Shown here in pieces: positions 1 to 6,824 of a DNA stretch of 46,933 nt. Made by a program: the position numbers and the translations under genes. Every line of letters begins with the position of its first letter. The first letter of the stretch is position 1. This stretch comes from Paenibacillus alginolyticus DSM 5050 = NBRC 15375 (lineage in GTDB: Bacteria; Bacillota; Bacilli; Paenibacillales; NBRC-103111), in the NCBI RefSeq assembly GCF_000422905.1, contig NZ_AUGY01000068.1:1-46933 (forward strand). Reading direction: 5' to 3'. Under the pieces are notes generated by a model. That model had not been told where the DNA came from and did not search any database. It saw nothing but the letters and a program-made list of their open reading frames with translations.

Positions 1-176
1 TTACGACAACTGGAACAGCGCAATCTTCGGAGGATGAATACCTTAACTTCTCCAGTCGCATTCCTACAGATTCGCCTTCGACTACCAATAACCTTAAGTC
101 CTTCGCCACAACAGGGGCAAGGCACGATTTCCACACACCTAACAAAAAACGCCGGTGACCTTCTCAACCAGCTCAT
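1..176 (-). CDS. Zinc-ribbon DUF6431-like protein, truncated by window edge
   Basis: The reading frame opens with ATG at 176 and runs off the left edge, so 58 N-terminal residues are visible. They contain a CPCCGE knuckle (about residues 20-25), then a KVIGSRRR stretch and RLRCSSCR, giving a four-cysteine zinc ribbon. This order is what I associate with the DUF6431 family, which I recall as accompanying transposases or integrases in Firmicutes. No convincing ribosome binding site precedes the ATG. The rest of the element lies outside the window. The family name is from memory; the zinc ribbon itself is clear. Confidence 0.6.
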   Translation of the reverse strand, partial: MSWLRRSPAFFVRCVEIVPCPCCGEGLKVIGSRRRICRNATGEVKVFILRRLRCSSCR

Positions 177-222
177 AATTTGATACAATGACCATGTTAT
201 TTTTTGTGAGAGGATGTCTCCG

Positions 223-246
223 GTGTACCTGCGCTAACAGGTACAC
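223..246. repeat. Perfect 9-bp inverted repeat
   Basis: GTGTACCTG at 223-231 and CAGGTACAC at 238-246 form a perfect 9-bp stem with a 6-base loop, 47 bases upstream of the zinc-ribbon gene on the minus strand. It could be an operator, an RNA leader hairpin or part of a mobile element. No T-run follows on either strand, so a terminator is less likely. Confidence 0.6.
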
Positions 247-270
247 GTTTTATGGAGGCGTCCTTTTCCT

Positions 271-363
271 TTACTGTGATACGGTCATTATATTCGTCAA
301 TCCCTGGACAGGCAATTCCGTCAGCTTTTGGGCATTATGATTCAGCGGCAACAATAATTCCAC
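271..363 (-). CDS. Possible 30-residue leader peptide (speculative)
   Basis: A short minus-strand frame from a GTG at 363 to a TAA at 271-273 encodes a 30-residue peptide beginning MELLLPLNHNAQ and ending MTVSQ. Its composition looks protein-like, but it has no clear ribosome binding site and it may equally be the 3' remnant of a longer gene, since an in-frame stop lies just upstream of the GTG. It sits upstream of the zinc-ribbon gene in the same direction. The rest of 177-460 holds only the inverted repeat at 223-246 and AT-rich DNA leading into the next gene. Confidence 0.2.
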   Translation of the reverse strand: MELLLPLNHNAQKLTELPVQGLTNIMTVSQ

Positions 364-475
364 AATTAGAATACAAATCTATTAATAATTAATTTATCTA
401 TATCAACCAATATCTCTATCCAATTCAAATCTTCTATCATAGACTGCACTATCAACTATAAGGAGGTTTTAAAAG

Positions 476-832
476 ATGGAGGTTAGTGTATCTAACAAAG
501 GTGACAAAGCAAGCGGCAACAAAAATGAGAAAACACAAGCGCAAAAAAATGACAAAACAAGAGGCAGCAAAAATTGTGGAAACAAAACAAGAGGCAACAA
601 ATCTGACGGAAACAAAACAAAAGGCAACAAATCAGGTGGAAACAAAACAAGAGGCATCAAATCAGGTGGAAACAAAACAAGAGGCAACAAATCAGGTGGA
701 AACAAAACAAAGGGCAACAAATCGAGTGGAAACAAAACAAAAGGCAACAAATCGGGTGGAAACAAAACAAGAGGGAACAAGACTGGCGGAAACAAAACAA
801 GAGGGAACAAGAGCCGTGGCAATCGTAAATAA
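476..832 (+). CDS. Lys/Ser/Thr-rich decapeptide-repeat protein, CotG-like
   Basis: This is a 118-residue, strongly basic, low-complexity protein. A ribosome binding site AGGAGG (461-466) stands 9 bases before the ATG, which picks this frame over two other open frames across the same DNA. From about residue 37 it is built of a decapeptide of the form GNKTRGNKSG, encoded by an imperfect 30-bp tandem DNA repeat (about 586-815). There are no aromatic residues and no hydrophobic core, so it is probably disordered. The next gene is a CotH-family kinase; in B. subtilis CotH phosphorylates serines in the Lys/Ser repeats of CotG and CotB and lies beside them. I infer a CotG-like spore coat or crust protein and kinase substrate. 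Sequence identity to CotG is not demonstrated; the role rests on composition and position. Confidence 0.7.
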   Translation: MEVSVSNKGDKASGNKNEKTQAQKNDKTRGSKNCGNKTRGNKSDGNKTKGNKSGGNKTRGIKSGGNKTRGNKSGGNKTKGNKSSGNKTKGNKSGGNKTRGNKTGGNKTRGNKSRGNRK

Positions 833-858
833 TCACGAATAAATTAATCTAGAATGAA

Positions 859-885
859 AGTCTATCTACTTTAGATAGGCTTTTT
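859..885 (+). terminator. Intrinsic terminator after repeat protein
   Basis: AGTCTATCT (859-867) pairs with AGATAGGCT (873-881) with one G-U pair, followed by a T-run. It separates the repeat-protein gene from cotH, so cotH may have its own promoter or depend on read-through. Confidence 0.7.
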
Positions 886-909
886 ATTATGTAAAAAAGG
901 CGGTGTGCC

Positions 910-1962
910 ATGATACCGACTCGACATATCGTAATCCAAGATCAGCAGCTTAGAAAGTTGAATGAAGATGTTTGGAGTAATCAATTCGTAAACGGGATAC
1001 TTATTAGTAATGGTAAACGTGTTCCTATTAAGGTTCGTTATCGTGGTGGCCACACCCGAGAATATGCGAAGAAATCTTATGAAATTGTTTGCAAGGGTAA
1101 GACTTACCATCTGAATGCAGAGTATGACGATCCTTCGATGATACGGAATGCGCTCTCATTTCGATTTTTCCAACGTATTGGTGTACCGAGTCCACAAACC
1201 AAACATTTTGAATTGATTCTAAATGGAGAAGGTCTGGGGGTTTATTTAGAAATAGAAGCGGTTGATAAAAACTTTTTCAGGCAAAGGAGAATTAGTGCGC
1301 AATCCCTTTTCTATGCTGTGGATGATGATGCCAACTTTGAGCTGTTTCACCCGGAAACAAAAAGGAATAAGAGGACGATGTTTGAAGGATACGAGCAAAT
1401 CATAGGCTTAAGCACCGAAAAAAAAGAACTGAGCGCATTCATTTCCAAGATAAATAAACTGTCCGGGAAGCCATTAGCTCAATACTTGCAATCCCATTTG
1501 GATATTGATAATTACTTGCGATGGTTAGCCGGAGCTGTTTTCACCGGAAACTTCGATGGGTTTGATCAAAATTATGCGATCTATCGTCATAAGCCAAGCA
1601 AATTATACCGCATCATACCCTGGGACTACGAAGGCACTTGGGGGAGAAATTGCTATGGGAAAGTATGCGGGAGTAACTTGGTACGCCTTAAAGGCTACAA
1701 TGGCTTGACTAATAAACTGATGAGTTTCAAGAGTGTTAGGCTGCGGTATAAACAAATTCTTACTTCTATTCTTCGTTCATCATTTACAAGGAAACAGATA
1801 GCTCCAATGATTGAACAATTACACGGTACGATAGCCCCTTATATACTGTATGATCATAATCGGAAGTGGCCTTATTCGGAATTCAGAGGTGAGCCGGAAT
1901 TAATTATGAACTATATTAAGGAAAGGCGGGAAATTATTAAGAAAGAAATGGAAAAGCTTTAG
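910..1962 (+). CDS. cotH: CotH-family spore coat protein kinase
   Basis: A 350-residue protein with the layout of CotH kinases, atypical protein kinases that phosphorylate coat proteins in the mother cell. Visible blocks are KVRYRGGHTREYAKKSYEI (41-59, nucleotide-binding region), VYLEIEAVDK (111-120), DIDNYLRW (198-205), NFDGFDQNYAIYR (214-226) and IIPWDYEGTWG (235-245), the last two carrying the expected catalytic and metal-binding acidic residues. The second block reads D-Y-E where I recall D-x-D in B. subtilis. AAGGCGGTG (898-906) precedes the ATG. It lies downstream of its presumed repeat substrate and is followed by a strong terminator. No signal peptide is seen, as expected for a mother-cell protein. 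Family assignment is firm; the substrate is inferred. Confidence 0.9.
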   Translation: MIPTRHIVIQDQQLRKLNEDVWSNQFVNGILISNGKRVPIKVRYRGGHTREYAKKSYEIVCKGKTYHLNAEYDDPSMIRNALSFRFFQRIGVPSPQTKHFELILNGEGLGVYLEIEAVDKNFFRQRRISAQSLFYAVDDDANFELFHPETKRNKRTMFEGYEQIIGLSTEKKELSAFISKINKLSGKPLAQYLQSHLDIDNYLRWLAGAVFTGNFDGFDQNYAIYRHKPSKLYRIIPWDYEGTWGRNCYGKVCGSNLVRLKGYNGLTNKLMSFKSVRLRYKQILTSILRSSFTRKQIAPMIEQLHGTIAPYILYDHNRKWPYSEFRGEPELIMNYIKERREIIKKEMEKL

Positions 1963-1964
1963 CC

Positions 1965-1996
1965 AACCAAATGCATCATAGCATTTGGTTTTTTTG
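1965..1996 (+). terminator. Strong intrinsic terminator after cotH
   Basis: AACCAAATGC (1965-1974), a 6-base loop and GCATTTGGTT (1981-1990) form a perfect 10-bp stem running into a T-run. Confidence 0.9.
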
Positions 1997-2147
1997 TTGT
2001 TTCATTTCTCTTTTACTAGACAAGAGTGGAATATTTGAGAGATGGGGTTAAGTGTTTATATCAAGATGAATACAGGTCCCGTATACATACTGTATCAGTA
2101 TCTACTAATGATAGATGGTGGTAGATGGTAGAAGGGAGGGAATGACA

Positions 2148-2303
2148 ATGGTCGTCATGTTTATCATTATGCTTGCAGGGGTTCTACTATACTTTTTACT
2201 TAAACCGCCAATACAGACCGAAATAGAAACCGTTTATGAAAATGTAAATTCCGTAGATTTGGATATGCCGGATATGGCATTCATCAAGAGAATAGACGTA
2301 TGA
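2148..2303 (+). CDS. Small single-pass membrane protein
   Basis: A 51-residue protein starting at ATG 2148, chosen because AGGGAGGG (2133-2140) stands 7 bases before it; in-frame ATGs at 2115 and 2142 are placed worse. Residues 2-19 form one hydrophobic segment (VVMFIIMLAGVLLYFLL) and the rest is a polar, acidic tail. I do not recognise a family. It sits between cotH and the ArsB/YwrK-like transporter, so it may be co-expressed with spore-surface genes. A CATACTGTA at 2086-2094 resembles a sigma-K minus-10 element, but no matching minus-35 is evident. Confidence 0.55.
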   Translation: MVVMFIIMLAGVLLYFLLKPPIQTEIETVYENVNSVDLDMPDMAFIKRIDV

Positions 2304-2360
2304 CAACATCTACTCAGATAGGTAATAACATCACTTTTTCAAAAAGCGGGGTGAAAATTT

Positions 2361-3704
2361 ATGATCGGTTCCTCAATGGTAACCCTTACAATAGCTGCAT
2401 TTCTAATGACAGTTATTCTCATTCTATGGCGTCCTAAGGAGTTGAATGAAGCAATACCTGCTATAGGAGGAGCTATCCTCGTCATTCTAAGTGGGAGTGT
2501 TTCGTTCGCTGATTTGCTGAAAATAACAAATACGATCAGTGATGCTGCCATCACGATTATGGCTACCATCGTGATGGCCATCGTATTAGAGAGCTTTGGA
2601 TTCTTCCAATGGGCGGCTGAAGGTTTAATGGCTAGAGCCAAAGGATCAGGGATCCGACTATTCTGGTACGTAAATCTACTTTGTTTCCTGATGACTCTTT
2701 TCTTCAACAATGATGGCAGCATTATGATAACAACGCCAATATTAATCATTGTTCTTCAGAATCTAGGTTTAAAAAATCATCAAAAAATTCCATATTTGCT
2801 CTCAGGCGCCTTAATCGCAACGGCTTCTAGTGCTCCAATTGGTGTTAGTAATATCGTTAATCTCATTGCACTAAAAATTGTAGGAATGAATTTATATATG
2901 CACACATTAATGATGTTTATCCCCTCTACGTTAGGTTTGATCGTATTCTTATTGCTATTATTTCTCTGTTTTTATCGCATACTTCCTAAGAAATTGCCAT
3001 TAAACGCGATTGTATCTGGAAAACATCCCTTACACGTTGATCTTCCAAAATCAATGCCAGTCATTAAAAATCGAGCAAAATTTATGAGAAATATATTATT
3101 GTTTGTATTTATGGTTCGTGTAAGTCTATTTGCAGCTTCGTATATGAATATACCTGTAAGTCTGATGGCTGTTATTGGTTCCATTATTCTTCTGACTTGG
3201 CGTTGGATTTATCTCAAAATATCTCCTATCGATATGGTAAAGAAGACACCCTGGCATATCCTCGTGTTTGCCTTTGGGATGTACGTTATTATTTATGGAT
3301 TAAATAATATTGGACTTACGCATATGCTAGTCAATTTCTTGAAGCCGCTAGCTTCTGGGGACTTATTAAATGGTAGTTTGTTAATGGGCGGACTAGTCAC
3401 TGTCTTGTCTACGTTAGTAAATAATCACCCTGCCTTAATGATCGGAACACTCACGTTAACTGGTATAGGGTTAGACCCTCTGACTTTGAAGGTTACCTAC
3501 TTAGCTAGTGTCGTTGGTAGTGATTTAGGGTCTTTACTTTTGCCAATTGGGACACTGGCTTCGTTGATATGGCTTCATATCCTTAGGCAGCATAAAGTTA
3601 AAATAAGCTGGAAGGATTATTGCAAGGTCACATTTGTAACGATTCCCCCTGCTTTAATATTCACACTGGTTTGTCTTTCCTTTTGGGTAAAGTGGATTTT
3701 TTAA
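2361..3704 (+). CDS. ywrK: ArsB/NhaD-superfamily transporter, YwrK-like
   Basis: A 447-residue integral membrane protein with about 10-12 hydrophobic segments. It shows features of the ArsB/ion-transporter superfamily: the FFNNDGSIMITTP block near residue 115, the ATASSAPIGVSNIVN block near 156, and a mirrored TLVNNHPALMIGT block near 355, typical of the inverted two-half structure. AAAAAGCGGGGTG precedes the ATG. The family includes arsenite pumps, but no arsR or arsC is nearby; B. subtilis ywrK, a relative of unknown substrate, lies beside cotB/cotH. I therefore read it as the YwrK equivalent with an unknown anion substrate rather than an arsenic-resistance gene. The 28-base gap to the next gene suggests an operon. 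Confidence 0.8.
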   Translation: MIGSSMVTLTIAAFLMTVILILWRPKELNEAIPAIGGAILVILSGSVSFADLLKITNTISDAAITIMATIVMAIVLESFGFFQWAAEGLMARAKGSGIRLFWYVNLLCFLMTLFFNNDGSIMITTPILIIVLQNLGLKNHQKIPYLLSGALIATASSAPIGVSNIVNLIALKIVGMNLYMHTLMMFIPSTLGLIVFLLLLFLCFYRILPKKLPLNAIVSGKHPLHVDLPKSMPVIKNRAKFMRNILLFVFMVRVSLFAASYMNIPVSLMAVIGSIILLTWRWIYLKISPIDMVKKTPWHILVFAFGMYVIIYGLNNIGLTHMLVNFLKPLASGDLLNGSLLMGGLVTVLSTLVNNHPALMIGTLTLTGIGLDPLTLKVTYLASVVGSDLGSLLLPIGTLASLIWLHILRQHKVKISWKDYCKVTFVTIPPALIFTLVCLSFWVKWIF

Positions 3705-3732
3705 AAATGGATAGTTAAGGAGGTTATCAACT

Positions 3733-4410
3733 ATGATGTATTTCAACACGTATATCGGAAAGATGGTACAAATTGAGTTAATTGGAGATCGTGATAGAAT
3801 TGGCTACCTAATCGATTTGGGACCAGATATCATTGTCATTTACACGGAAAAGAAGTACTTATATATGCCTATCACTCATATTAGAAATATCACTTTACAG
3901 GCGGCCGATGACAAAATGAACACGGAATCTTCACCTGCCCCCGTTAAGCAAACCGGAGAGATCACTTATGACCAGATCTTAGCCAATGCGATCGATCGAT
4001 TCGTAGAAATTTATATTGCCAATAATCAGACAATCCACGGTTATGTAAAACATATTGCTCAAGACTACATGGTGTTTTATTCGCCTCTTTATCAAGTTAT
4101 GTACATTCCTTTGTTTCATCTAAAATGGATCAGTCCTTACCAAACCCACCAGACGCCCTATTCGCAAGCGCAAGATCAATTGGCAGCTAATCCAACCGAT
4201 CCAACTTTTGCTATGCTCCCCAATACCTTTGAACAGCTGCTCAAAGATTTGGAAGGAGAAATCGTCTGTTTTGACTCTGGCATACATGCAAACAAGATCG
4301 GCTTGCTGCAGAAATTAAACCTTCCTTTTGTTGAACTAATCACGGCCGATGAGAAAAAGCTGCATTACAACATTCAACATATTAAGAATTGCATTCCCTT
4401 TAATAAGTGA
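3733..4410 (+). CDS. CotB/YwrJ-like spore coat protein
   Basis: A 225-residue protein with at least two, probably three, copies of a small beta-rich module: residues about 1-56, 75-138 and 160-225. Each copy runs from a V-xI-xL strand through a G-x-(I/L)-x(4-8)-D-(Y/I) turn to a (L/M)Y-(M/I)P-(I/L)-x-H(I/L) strand and ends at the IR or IS position. The same pattern occurs in the N-terminal part of CotB. Its size and its place directly after the YwrK-like gene match what I recall of B. subtilis YwrJ. AAGGAGGT (3718-3725) gives a strong ribosome binding site. It ends before a large terminator, closing the unit that begins at the small membrane protein. Exact orthology is uncertain. Confidence 0.65.
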   Translation: MMYFNTYIGKMVQIELIGDRDRIGYLIDLGPDIIVIYTEKKYLYMPITHIRNITLQAADDKMNTESSPAPVKQTGEITYDQILANAIDRFVEIYIANNQTIHGYVKHIAQDYMVFYSPLYQVMYIPLFHLKWISPYQTHQTPYSQAQDQLAANPTDPTFAMLPNTFEQLLKDLEGEIVCFDSGIHANKIGLLQKLNLPFVELITADEKKLHYNIQHIKNCIPFNK

Positions 4411-4413
4411 AAG

Positions 4414-4477
4414 CAGTTTTCCATTTCTGGTAGAAGGATAGTTAGCCAGAAATGGGTAACTGTCTTTCTTTTTTTTG
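4414..4477 (+). terminator. Long-stem intrinsic terminator
   Basis: A 17-base arm (4414-4430) pairs with 4446-4462 with two mismatches, followed by a T-rich tract. It ends the ywrK-ywrJ-like unit. Confidence 0.85.
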
Positions 4478-4546
4478 TTTAGGAGGTACTTTATGGTAAG
4501 ATGGGAGTTGTTTTTTCATAAAATGGAGTAAAGTAGGTTCAAGCCG

Positions 4547-6097
4547 ATGACACATAAGGATCAGAAGATTTATCGTTTCAGTGAAGCACCCATTTGGGAT
4601 CTTCAGCGAACATATTATGAAGAGCAGGGAATTGGTGCATGGCAGAGTGAAGAGGTTCCACAATACATAACTAGTAATCCAAGTATAGCGGTAGCCTATG
4701 CCGAGATCATATTTGGGTTTCTTCAAGATAGAGAAAATCTTGGTTTCTCATTGGAACCGGTGACGATACTAGAGCTTGGAGCGGGTTCTGGCAGATTAGC
4801 CTATCATATTGTAAAAGAACTATGTGAGCTGAGGGATTATTCAGGTATCACTCTTCCACCTTTTCGATATGTCATGAGTGATCTAGCATTCAAAAATATC
4901 ACTTTTTGGCAGCAGCACCGCAGTTTACTTCCCTTTGTGGAGCAAGGGGTTCTGGACTTTGCACAATTTGACGCTGTGCAGGGTACTGAACTTCATTTGA
5001 CGCAATCTGGTGATCGAATTAGAAGGGGTGACTTGCAGCAGCCGCTGCTGGTCATTGCGAATTACTTTTTTGATAGTATTCCACAAGAACTGATCTATGT
5101 AGACGAAAACAAAATTTATGAATGCATGGTTTCTTTGCGTTTTCCGGAAGGTGCCGCCGAACGAAGTGTTTCGGATATGCTGAAGAACGTCATTCCCGAG
5201 TATCATTATCGAAGAGCTGATGAATATGAAAAGGAATCATACCCTTATCGCGATGTTGTAGGATTGTATTCACAGAAGCTGGAGGATTCCCATATCCTCT
5301 TCCCGGCAGTTGGACTGCAATGTTTGGAACGTCTTGGAATGCTCTCACAAGCAGGATTTCTCCTGCTCACTGCGGATAAAGGAGATCACCGAATAGAGAA
5401 CTGGGAATATAACGAGCCTCCCAAGCTGATTCATCATGGAAGCTTTTCCCTGACAGCCAATTATCATGCCATTGGGTATGTCTTTGAGCAAAAGGGTGCC
5501 ATGAGCTTATTCACATCACATCCCTATAACCATTTGAACATAGGATGTATGCTTATGCTGACCAATCCTCACAGTTATGGTCTCACACGCTTAGCCTACC
5601 GACGGTTTGTCGAACGTTTTGGTCCAGATGATTTTTTCAGTATCAAAGAATGGTTTGATTCGCATTTGGATCTGATGGAAATTAACCAACTTCTAGCTTT
5701 TTGGCGTTTGGGCGGGTATGATGCCCAATTGTTCCTACAAAGCGCGAAGCGCCTATCGAATCTAATTCCCGCCTGTGATGAAGAAGAATTATCGGACATA
5801 CGACAAGGTATACTTCTGATGTGGCAAGGATATTATCCGATGGAATTAAATCGTGACTTAGCTTTGGACTGCGCTATGTTATTGTATCAAATGGATATGT
5901 TCCAGGATGCTTTGGTATTCTTTGAACGGACCAACAATGAGTACAGGAACGACGCTTCTGTGCTTTATGAGATGGCCATTTGCTATTACGAGGTCGGTGA
6001 AGATGCTTCTGCTAGGGAATTTGCTCTTAACACACTAGAATTAGCACCTGAACATGAGGGTGCTTTAGCGCTTATGAAACTGTTTCCATCATTGTGA
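4547..6097 (+). CDS. SAM-dependent methyltransferase with C-terminal TPRs
   Basis: A 516-residue protein. The SAM-binding motif I is ELGAGSGRLA (76-85). RYVMSDLAF (about 107-115) fits the acidic strand-2 position, and ANYFFDSIPQEL (171-182) matches the post-motif block of MidA/NDUFAF7-type (COG1565-like) methyltransferases. Residues about 440-510 contain tetratricopeptide-like helices (ALVFFERTN, SVLYEMAICYYEVGE, AREFALNTLELAPEH). The TPR tail suggests a protein substrate or partner. The ribosome binding site is weak, so the ATG at 4547 is likely but not certain. The next gene starts 24 bases later, so both are probably one transcript. Its place between coat genes suggests spore-surface modification, which is inference. 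Confidence 0.7.
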   Translation: MTHKDQKIYRFSEAPIWDLQRTYYEEQGIGAWQSEEVPQYITSNPSIAVAYAEIIFGFLQDRENLGFSLEPVTILELGAGSGRLAYHIVKELCELRDYSGITLPPFRYVMSDLAFKNITFWQQHRSLLPFVEQGVLDFAQFDAVQGTELHLTQSGDRIRRGDLQQPLLVIANYFFDSIPQELIYVDENKIYECMVSLRFPEGAAERSVSDMLKNVIPEYHYRRADEYEKESYPYRDVVGLYSQKLEDSHILFPAVGLQCLERLGMLSQAGFLLLTADKGDHRIENWEYNEPPKLIHHGSFSLTANYHAIGYVFEQKGAMSLFTSHPYNHLNIGCMLMLTNPHSYGLTRLAYRRFVERFGPDDFFSIKEWFDSHLDLMEINQLLAFWRLGGYDAQLFLQSAKRLSNLIPACDEEELSDIRQGILLMWQGYYPMELNRDLALDCAMLLYQMDMFQDALVFFERTNNEYRNDASVLYEMAICYYEVGEDASAREFALNTLELAPEHEGALALMKLFPSL

Positions 6098-6121
6098 GTT
6101 AGCAAAGAATATACAATAAAA

Positions 6122-6664
6122 GTGGTGAGATTCTTGGAGGAGCAACGGCTGAGAGCAAAAGAATTATTCGATTTGTATCGAGGGCATTTTTTTCAAATGC
6201 ATCGTGATGGCGTTTTCGAAGAATATAAGACATACGAAATAGAAAGTCAAATCGAAATTGACTGGTACAACGAATGGATTGATACCTGCACGAATCATCT
6301 CTCGATAAGAGACTGGGATGCGATCACAAGCTTAGAGTTACTAGCCAAATATTATCAAGATTCTCGTATACTTGATAACGTGATTGCTTTTGCTTCGCGC
6401 CATATTATGGGAGCCGATAGTATTGTAAAACTTATGTATGCGGAAAAGCTTATGGATCTAATCAAATCCTTAAAAAAGGTAGTTTCTAGAGAAAAAAGGC
6501 ATGCGGCGTATCAACTAACCTATAAGATGCTAGAAGATATTATTTTAAAACCATTGATTATTGACCCAGGCCATGAGCTGGATCAATATCATTTAAAAGA
6601 CAAGAAGTCCCTCAACAGCAGAGCTAAAAAAAGTATGGACGAGATAAGAAATGTTCGGGATTGA
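6122..6664 (+). CDS. Unknown helical cytoplasmic protein
   Basis: A protein of about 180 residues that I do not recognise. It is rich in charged amphipathic helices, with no signal peptide, membrane segment or cysteine cluster. There is no ATG near the 5' end. The frame can start at GTG 6122 or 6125, or at TTG 6134, the last preceded by a GGTGAG (6124-6129) that may act as its ribosome binding site and giving 176 residues. It follows the TPR methyltransferase by 24 bases and ends before a terminator, so it is likely a partner of that enzyme. Confidence 0.6.
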   Translation: MVRFLEEQRLRAKELFDLYRGHFFQMHRDGVFEEYKTYEIESQIEIDWYNEWIDTCTNHLSIRDWDAITSLELLAKYYQDSRILDNVIAFASRHIMGADSIVKLMYAEKLMDLIKSLKKVVSREKRHAAYQLTYKMLEDIILKPLIIDPGHELDQYHLKDKKSLNSRAKKSMDEIRNVRD

Positions 6665-6704
6665 CCTTTATTTTAAAGCGATTTTGGCAGAGCAGGCAGA
6701 GCGG

Positions 6705-6729
6705 GCAGAACCTTCGGTTCTGCTTTTTG
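6705..6729 (+). terminator. Intrinsic terminator
   Basis: GCAGAACC (6705-6712), loop TTC, GGTTCTGC (6716-6723), then TTTTT. It ends the methyltransferase-unknown unit. Confidence 0.9.
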
Positions 6730-6824
6730 TGTTTGTTTGCATACTGTCAATTGTACAAGCAAACTGGTAAAAATTTCATATGCTGAATCATATGTTCATA
6801 ATCGCTATAAAGGAGAGGGTAGAT

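Noticed and set aside
586..815. Regular 30-bp repeats suggesting a CRISPR array
   Set aside because: Units are contiguous without unique spacers, lie inside a coding frame, and no cas genes are nearby.
469..822. Minus-strand frame with repeated hydrophobic LLPLVLFPP units
   Set aside because: It is the antisense of the repeat gene; it has no ribosome binding site, and the plus-strand frame has AGGAGG at proper distance.
486..842. Second plus-strand frame (ETKQEATN repeats) over the same DNA
   Set aside because: It is open only because the DNA repeat length is a multiple of three; it lacks a ribosome binding site of its own.
2361..3704. Arsenic-resistance operon
   Set aside because: Only the ArsB-superfamily protein is present; arsR and arsC are absent and the context is spore-coat genes.
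6736..6746. Sigma-K minus-10-like CATACTGT before the fibre gene
   Set aside because: No matching minus-35 is at the correct distance, and such short matches are common in AT-rich DNA.
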